9,936 nt of DNA, taken from assembly GCA_017518025.1 (NCBI GenBank), contig JAFWWR010000362.1, positions 1-9,936 on the forward strand. Reading direction: 5' to 3'. Under the pieces are notes generated by a model. That model saw nothing but the letters and a program-made list of their open reading frames with translations. It did no database searches and was not told the origin of the DNA. Positions 6,396 through 9,936 of the stretch are shown in pieces. Both the position numbers and the translations under genes were made by a program. Source of the DNA: Clostridia bacterium. Its GTDB lineage: Bacteria > Bacillota > Clostridia > Oscillospirales > CAG-272. Each line of letters begins with the position of its first letter. Within the stretch, counting starts at the first letter, position 1.

Positions 6396-6444
6396 ACTTT
6401 TTGAAAAAGGCGTGGAAGTATTTCCGCGCCTTTTCCGTAAAAGT
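6396..6444 (+). terminator. Second hairpin after sufB, with T tract
   Basis: An inner 13-bp stem (6405-6417 with 6422-6434, one T·G pair, loop GTAT) ends in TTTT, and an outer ACTTTT/AAAAGT pairing (6396-6401 with 6439-6444) extends it. It begins 14 bp after the 15-bp hairpin. The T-rich 3' arm makes it the more terminator-like of the two, and together they look like one composite 3' element of the Fe-S operon. Confidence 0.5.
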
Positions 6445-6492
6445 CCCCCGGGGCACGCGCGCCGCTCCAAGGCGAGGAACAACCATTAGCTC

Positions 6493-6511
6493 GAAAAGCG
6501 GCTCCCGCCGC
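6493..6511 (+). repeat. Dispersed 19-bp repeat, copy 1
   Basis: GAAAAGCGGCTCCCGCCGC is repeated exactly at 7236-7254. The copy here is followed by GCTTTT, giving an imperfect GAAAAGCGGC/GCCGCGCTTTT hairpin with one extra GC step. The copies lie on either side of the A+T-rich island. Confidence 0.6.
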
Positions 6512-6619
6512 GCTTTTGTACAGAACTTGCTTATCCCTATTATTGCCCGATTGCGCCGCAACTCCGCGAGGATGTATAATGGTGATGGGGAACGGGATAT
6601 GAAGCTTTTGTCCCTTTTC

Positions 6620-6648
6620 TTGCGATAAAACTCAAAATATGTTATAAT
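6620..6648 (+). promoter_or_regulatory. Extended -10 promoter of the small membrane protein gene
   Basis: TTGCGA (6620-6625) and a perfect TATAAT (6643-6648) are 17 bp apart, with a TG one base upstream of the -10 (TGTTATAAT), the extended -10 form. A start near 6655 would leave an 85-nt leader containing the GGAGAC/GTCTCC hairpin. Confidence 0.6.
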
Positions 6649-6674
6649 GCTGATGAAAGCATATCCCATTAAAA

Positions 6675-6705
6675 GGAGACTGTTTTATAAAAAAACTGTG
6701 TCTCC
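6675..6705 (+). other. Leader hairpin upstream of the small membrane protein gene
   Basis: GGAGAC (6675-6680) pairs with GTCTCC (6700-6705) around an A+T-rich centre with the palindrome TTTTATAAAA (6683-6692). The 5' arm is part of AAAAGGAGA, a good Shine-Dalgarno sequence, but no start codon follows it at normal distance (the expected position holds ATA). It could be a remnant of a lost reading frame or a control hairpin. Confidence 0.4.
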
Positions 6706-6740
6706 AATTTAATGAATAGCCAAAGGGGGCACGAACAAAA

Positions 6741-6968
6741 ATGACTATTACAAGAACCATAGTACAAATTCTATATGTCATTTCCATAATATATCTTGTT
6801 TTGTGTGTAATATTTGGCGGACTTTACGTAATACTTGGTCCTGATCTTACAGAAAAAATGTTAGCAGATTGGCATATTCCGCTACGTCATAAACATTTTT
6901 TTATAGTGATGGCTTCGGGGCTTACATTTTTTTGGGTGATGAAGACCATCAGAGAAAGGATGCCATGA
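6741..6968 (+). CDS. Small two-helix membrane protein of unknown function
   Basis: I do not recognise the family. The 75-residue product has two hydrophobic helices, about residues 7-31 (IVQILYVISIIYLVLCVIFGGLY and on) and 52-70 (HFFIVMASGLTFFWVMKTI), joined by a polar loop with LTEKMLADWHIPLRHK and ending in a basic tail (IRERMP). It is probably an integral inner-membrane protein with both ends on the same side. The codons are strikingly A+T-rich compared with the G+C-rich neighbours, suggesting acquisition from elsewhere. A promoter lies 93 bp upstream; the nearest ribosome site, AAGGGGG, is 11 bp from the ATG, longer than usual. A clean hydrophobic pattern and its own promoter argue that it is real, but with no homology this is tentative. 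Confidence 0.6.
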   Translation: MTITRTIVQILYVISIIYLVLCVIFGGLYVILGPDLTEKMLADWHIPLRHKHFFIVMASGLTFFWVMKTIRERMP

Positions 6969-7009
6969 CTTTGAGACAAGTGCATTTTTCAGATTACTAT
7001 TGAGTCATG
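6964..7009. repeat. 7-bp inverted repeat over the end of the small ORF
   Basis: CATGACT (6964-6970), which includes the TGA stop of the small membrane protein gene, is repeated as AGTCATG at 7003-7009. The separation is 32 bp. It could be a weak 3' hairpin; no T tract follows. It may be chance. Confidence 0.25.
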
Positions 7010-7110
7010 AAAAAGGGAGGGGACAGTCTGCCAAACCGTAATGCCTCGCGATTCTTGCGCAAGCGGGGGGCGATACTTCGAAATGATCGGAGCGTGAGAA
7101 AGAAACAACC

Positions 7111-7132
7111 GACCCGGGAAACCTCCCGGGTC
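7111..7132. repeat. 9-bp perfect hairpin
   Basis: GACCCGGGA (7111-7119) and TCCCGGGTC (7124-7132) form a perfect stem with an AACC loop. No T tract follows on either strand, so it is not a standard intrinsic terminator. Confidence 0.55.
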
Positions 7133-7146
7133 GAAATAGTTATATT

Positions 7147-7169
7147 CCGACCTTTGGGCGGAGTTTTTT
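7147..7169 (+). terminator. Possible intrinsic terminator
   Basis: CCGACC-TTTG-GGCGG forms a short G+C-rich stem with one bulged A (7147-7161), followed at once by TTTTTT (7164-7169). This is the most conventional rightward terminator shape between the small ORF and the hairpin array. It may end transcription from the promoter at 6620. Confidence 0.5.
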
Positions 7170-7235
7170 ATTTAGAGAGAGGCGTAGCCAAGGAGAGAGA
7201 GGGGAAGGGAGAACGAAGAGCTTATTTTGATTTTG

Positions 7236-7259
7236 GAAAAGCGGCTCCCGCCGCTTTTC
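7236..7259. repeat. Dispersed repeat copy 2, 10-bp perfect hairpin
   Basis: GAAAAGCGGC and GCCGCTTTTC form a perfect 10-bp stem with loop TCCC. The first 19 bp are identical to 6493-6511. The T-rich 3' arm gives it a terminator-like look, with an A-rich arm for the opposite direction. Confidence 0.6.
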
Positions 7260-7261
7260 GG

Positions 7262-7419
7262 GCAAACAGGAAGCTCCCGAGCGGTTATGCGGGACGGTCG
7301 CCTGTTTGCTAACTTCGGCGCCCCCGATGGTCCTCTCCGCCCTGTTGCGGTGCCCGAAATCGCTGTTGCGCCTTGGAGCGGCGCGCGATTTCGACCGCGG
7401 CCACTCGAGCAAACAGGCG
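7262..7419. repeat. Interlocked inverted repeats (GCAAACAGG family) and nested hairpin
   Basis: GCAAACAGG (7262-7270) matches CCTGTTTGC (7301-7309) as an inverted repeat, and the same arm, extended to CGCCTGTTTGCT (7299-7310), matches AGCAAACAGGCG (7408-7419). The central arm can therefore pair either way. Between them lies a two-step hairpin: GAAATCGC/GCGATTTC (7356-7363 with 7385-7392) enclosing GCGCC/GGCGC (7368-7372 with 7380-7384). The arrangement resembles a mobile non-coding repeat with secondary structure. Confidence 0.55.
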
Positions 7420-7458
7420 CTTGTCCCAAATTAACGCTCGAACACTTCCTCTTTGCCC

Positions 7459-7483
7459 AAAATCGCCGTGAGACGGCGATTTT
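7459..7483. terminator. 11-bp perfect hairpin, possible bidirectional terminator
   Basis: AAAATCGCCGT and ACGGCGATTTT form a perfect 11-bp stem with a GAG loop. The stem opens with AAAA and closes with TTTT, the symmetric form of a terminator that works in both directions. No gene ends next to it. Confidence 0.5.
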
Positions 7484-7537
7484 CAAAAAGAAACTTCATC
7501 TGCCCCCGGCAGCGGTTGGATCTCTCCCCCATCTGCG

Positions 7538-7717
7538 GGAATTTGCCGTGGCAAATTCCTACATATCGTTTCTCTTTCTCGTTGCGCGAAGCGCAACATA
7601 TCGTGTTGCCCCGAGGGGCAACATATCGAATTCCCGTAAGGGGATATATCGAATTTGCCGGAGGCAAATATATCGTGCGCCGCAAGGCGCAAACACCTCG
7701 CCCGCGCGTCAGCGCGG
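7538..7717. repeat. Array of seven dissimilar hairpins joined by ATATCG linkers
   Basis: Seven perfect or near-perfect hairpins follow one another: 7538-7559, 7581-7597, 7605-7622, 7630-7645 (one T·G pair), 7653-7669, 7676-7691 and 7702-7717. Stems are 6-9 bp and loops about 3-4 nt, for example GTTGCGC-GAA-GCGCAAC, ATTTGCC-GGA-GGCAAAT and TGCGCC-GCAA-GGCGCA. The first six hairpins are separated by an invariant ATATCG at 7563, 7598, 7623, 7646 and 7670; periods are 35, 25, 23 and 24 bp. The stem sequences differ while pairing is kept, so the conserved parts are the structure and the linker. There are no uniform repeats or unique spacers, so this is not a CRISPR array. Function unknown; see findings. 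Confidence 0.8.
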
Positions 7718-7750
7718 CCGGTCACTTTTTTTCAATATTAAAAATAACTA

Positions 7751-7779
7751 TTGACAAAATCCGATAAAGACTGTATCAT
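7751..7779 (+). promoter_or_regulatory. Near-consensus sigma-A promoter of the potA operon
   Basis: A perfect TTGACA (7751-7756), a 17-bp spacer and TATCAT (7774-7779, 5 of 6 matches) form the strongest promoter in the window. The start would be near 7786. It is the first promoter-like sequence after the hairpin array and lies about 380 bp upstream of potA, so it would make a long leader. Confidence 0.8.
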
Positions 7780-7785
7780 ATACTC

Positions 7786-8160
7786 TGCACGATTTTGCAT
7801 CTGTGCTGACACCCCGTCAAGAGGCAAAGGAATTGACGGGTCATAAAACATCATACGCACCGGAGGGGGCCCCGAGTCTGTCAGTAACGTCGGCGTTCCC
7901 GGAGGGCATACGCCGCTCCAGCCCGCGTGCGGACAACTGAATATGATGTTCACGTACGGCAGTTTTGAACAAAAACACGCGGCGGACGCTCCCGGTCGGA
8001 GGTCCCCGCGGAAACCGCGGCTGCATCCGGGACGGAGAGACGCTCTCCCTCACCGGCTGCAAAAACTCTTTGCGGGGGCCGGTCCGGTTAGTCGTTACGT
8101 GGGTTCGCGCAGAGCCATATTTCGGCTTACGCGGTCTTTTACCGCAAAGGGGGATGCAAA
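7786..8160 (+). promoter_or_regulatory. Long structured 5' leader of potA, possible riboswitch-like RNA
   Basis: The leader of about 375 nt has no credible gene but many pairings. From the 5' side: CCCGTCAA/TTGACGGG (7813-7820 with 7833-7840); a long-range AACATCATA/TATGATGTT helix (7847-7855 with 7942-7950), enclosing CGCAC/GTGCG (7856-7860 with 7927-7931), GGAG/CTCC (7862-7865 with 7916-7919) and CGGCGT/ACGCCG (7891-7896 with 7910-7915), all mutually nested. CCGGAGGG occurs twice (7860-7867, 7899-7906). Downstream hairpins are CCGCGG-AAA-CCGCGG, GGAGAG-ACG-CTCTCC, GCAAA-AACTC-TTTGC and GCGGT-CTTTT-ACCGC, the last ending just before the AAAGGGGG ribosome site. I match none of it to a named riboswitch class, and no intrinsic terminator is seen, so control might act on translation. 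Confidence 0.5.
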
Positions 8161-9271
<1,111 letters not shown>

Positions 9272-9282
<11 letters not shown>

Positions 9283-9936
9283 AAGAAGGACTCTCGCGAA
9301 CCTGTTCATCAACTCGCCCTACGTTTTCTGGGCGGCGGCGTTCATCATAATCCCGCTCATCGTGGTGCTGTTTTACGCCTTCACCGACGGGCACGGCCGC
9401 CTCACCCTGGCGAACATGGCGTCGCTGAAGGATTACGGTCCCGTGATACTGCGCTCCCTCTGGTACTCGGCGCTGGCGACGGTCATAACGCTCGTTATCG
9501 CGTATCCGTTCGCCTATACGGTGTGCCGTCTCCGCCCCATGTCCCGGAAACTGGCCAACATGTTTATCACGCTCCCCATGTGGATAAACCTGCTTATCAA
9601 GACCTACTGCCTCACGTCCCTGATGGAGTCGAACGGCCTTATAAATCAGGCGCTGACGGCCATCGGCTTCGGGCGGCTGAACCTCATGAACAACACCGGC
9701 GCGGTCATCTTCGGCATGGTCTACAACTACCTGCCGTACATGATCCTGCCCATCTATAACGTCATGACGAAGATCGACCCGTCGCTTCTTGAGGCAGCGG
9801 AGGATCTGGGCTGCAACCAGTTCCAGCGGATCCGCCGGGTGGTGATGCCGCTGACCGCCCCCGGGGTGATCTCCGGGATCATCATGGTCTTCGTGCCCTC
9901 CGTCAGCACGTTCTACATCTCGGCGAAGATGGGCGG
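9272..9936 (+). CDS. potB: Spermidine/putrescine-type ABC transporter permease PotB (3' end missing)
   Basis: The frame is open to the window edge for 221 codons and is the membrane channel subunit that pairs with PotA. The start, ATG at 9272, lies inside the end of potA, with GGAGG about 9 bp upstream embedded in the acidic-tail codons of potA. The protein has a basic N-terminus (MKNKRRTLANLFINSPYVFW), a first helix (AAAFIIIPLIVVLFYAF), then LRSLWYSALATVITLVIAYPFAYTVCR. The conserved LPMWINLLIKTY motif, typical of PotB, lies near the middle. The cytoplasmic EAA loop is intact: EAAEDLGCNQFQRIRRVVMPLTAPGVISG; it docks to PotA. The last helix in view is just beginning. It is probably followed by potC and potD. 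Confidence 0.93.

Larger units (their letters stand above)
6345..6740. other. Intergenic region between sufB and the small membrane protein gene
   Basis: This stretch of nearly 400 bp has no credible gene. It holds the two hairpins after sufB, one copy of the 19-bp direct repeat (6493-6511), one arm of the 19-bp inverted repeat (6456-6474), a promoter (6620-6648) and a hairpin in the leader of the next gene (6675-6705). Composition shifts from G+C-rich to A+T-rich at about 6600. A second TATAAT at 6575-6580 has only a poor -35 (TTGCGC, 18 bp away), so I do not count it as a promoter. Confidence 0.8.
6456..7387. repeat. 19-bp inverted repeat flanking the A+T-rich island
   Basis: CGCGCGCCGCTCCAAGGCG at 6456-6474 recurs exactly as its reverse complement at 7369-7387, about 900 bp away. 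The coordinates give the outer span; identity does not extend beyond the 19 bp on either side. There is no transposase or target duplication between them, so this is more likely a dispersed repeat present in two orientations than the ends of a mobile element. Confidence 0.6.
6969..7750. other. Hairpin-rich non-coding region
   Basis: I find no credible gene in this stretch of about 780 bp. Open frames here read straight through inverted repeats, lack recognisable domains and have poor ribosome sites. It holds hairpins at 7111-7132, 7147-7161, 7236-7259, 7356-7392 and 7459-7483, longer-range inverted repeats around GCAAACAGG, and the ATATCG-linked hairpin array (7538-7717). Confidence 0.8.

Noticed and set aside
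5043..6482. Long open frame (479 codons) on the minus strand opposite sufC and sufB
   Set aside because: It is antisense to two confidently identified genes, shows no domain and no ribosome site, and is rich in His, Val and Arg as expected of a G+C-rich shadow frame.
7007..7312. Open frame of 101 codons after the small membrane gene
   Set aside because: It reads through three hairpins and a terminator-like T tract, and the product is low-complexity and charged with no domain.
6456..7387. Insertion sequence bounded by 19-bp inverted repeats
   Set aside because: No transposase, no target-site duplication next to the repeats, and the repeats are inside other hairpins.
7538..7717. CRISPR array
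   Set aside because: There is no constant repeat of 20 bp or more and no unique spacers; the constant part is only ATATCG and the variable parts are palindromes. No cas genes are nearby.
7826..7840. Fifteen bases identical to the conserved AAAGGAATTGACGGG of 16S rRNA
   Set aside because: The flanks on both sides do not match rRNA, so this is not an rRNA fragment. It is probably coincidence, since half of it is an arm of the CCCGTCAA/TTGACGGG hairpin.
7921..7961. Resemblance to group II intron domain V (CACGTACGGC)
   Set aside because: The GAAA-capped 34-nt domain V fold is absent, there is no reverse transcriptase gene, and the stem is interrupted; only a short motif is shared.
8016..8035. 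CCGCGG hairpin as a possible T-box element
   Set aside because: The GGGTGG-ACCGCG core of T-box leaders is not present, and no terminator/antiterminator pair or aminoacyl gene is visible.

Overview
The window reads as chromosomal DNA from an anaerobic Bacillota, most likely an uncultured gut-type Clostridia. The G+C-rich coding DNA has strong AGGAGG-type ribosome binding sites. DUF4358 and DHHW proteins, a Crp/Fnr regulator of the kind often found near hybrid-cluster-protein genes, a DUF1858 protein and a two-gene SufC/SufB (SMS-type) machine all fit that group. The assignment rests on protein families only; there is no rRNA or other marker here.

Left part (1-3564, minus strand): an envelope-directed operon behind a sigma-A-type promoter at 3536-3564. 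It encodes a membrane-anchored transglutaminase-like protein, a DUF4358 lipoprotein, a DHHW-family protein and the start of a further lipoprotein that leaves the window. All four carry N-terminal export or anchor signals.

Centre (3583-6344): a Crp/Fnr regulator on the minus strand is divergent from an operon of DUF1858 redox protein, SmsC/SufC ATPase and SmsB/SufB scaffold. The 130-bp gap holds two divergent promoters and a perfect 7-2-7 palindrome. It is centred 41.5 bp upstream of the predicted operon start, the class II activator position of Crp/Fnr proteins, and lies just inside the regulator's own transcript. The simplest reading is a regulator that activates Fe-S assembly and represses itself.

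Middle gap (6345-7750): mostly non-coding and rich in hairpins. It holds a strong 15-bp perfect hairpin after sufB, an A+T-rich island with one small two-helix membrane protein behind its own promoter, and repeats flanking that island. It then holds a dense block of inverted repeats, ending in an array of dissimilar hairpins joined by a constant ATATCG linker.

Right part (7751-9936, plus strand): a near-consensus promoter, a leader of about 375 nt with riboswitch-like nested pairing, then potA and the start of potB of a spermidine/putrescine-type ABC importer, overlapping by 11 bp. The rest of the operon lies outside the window.
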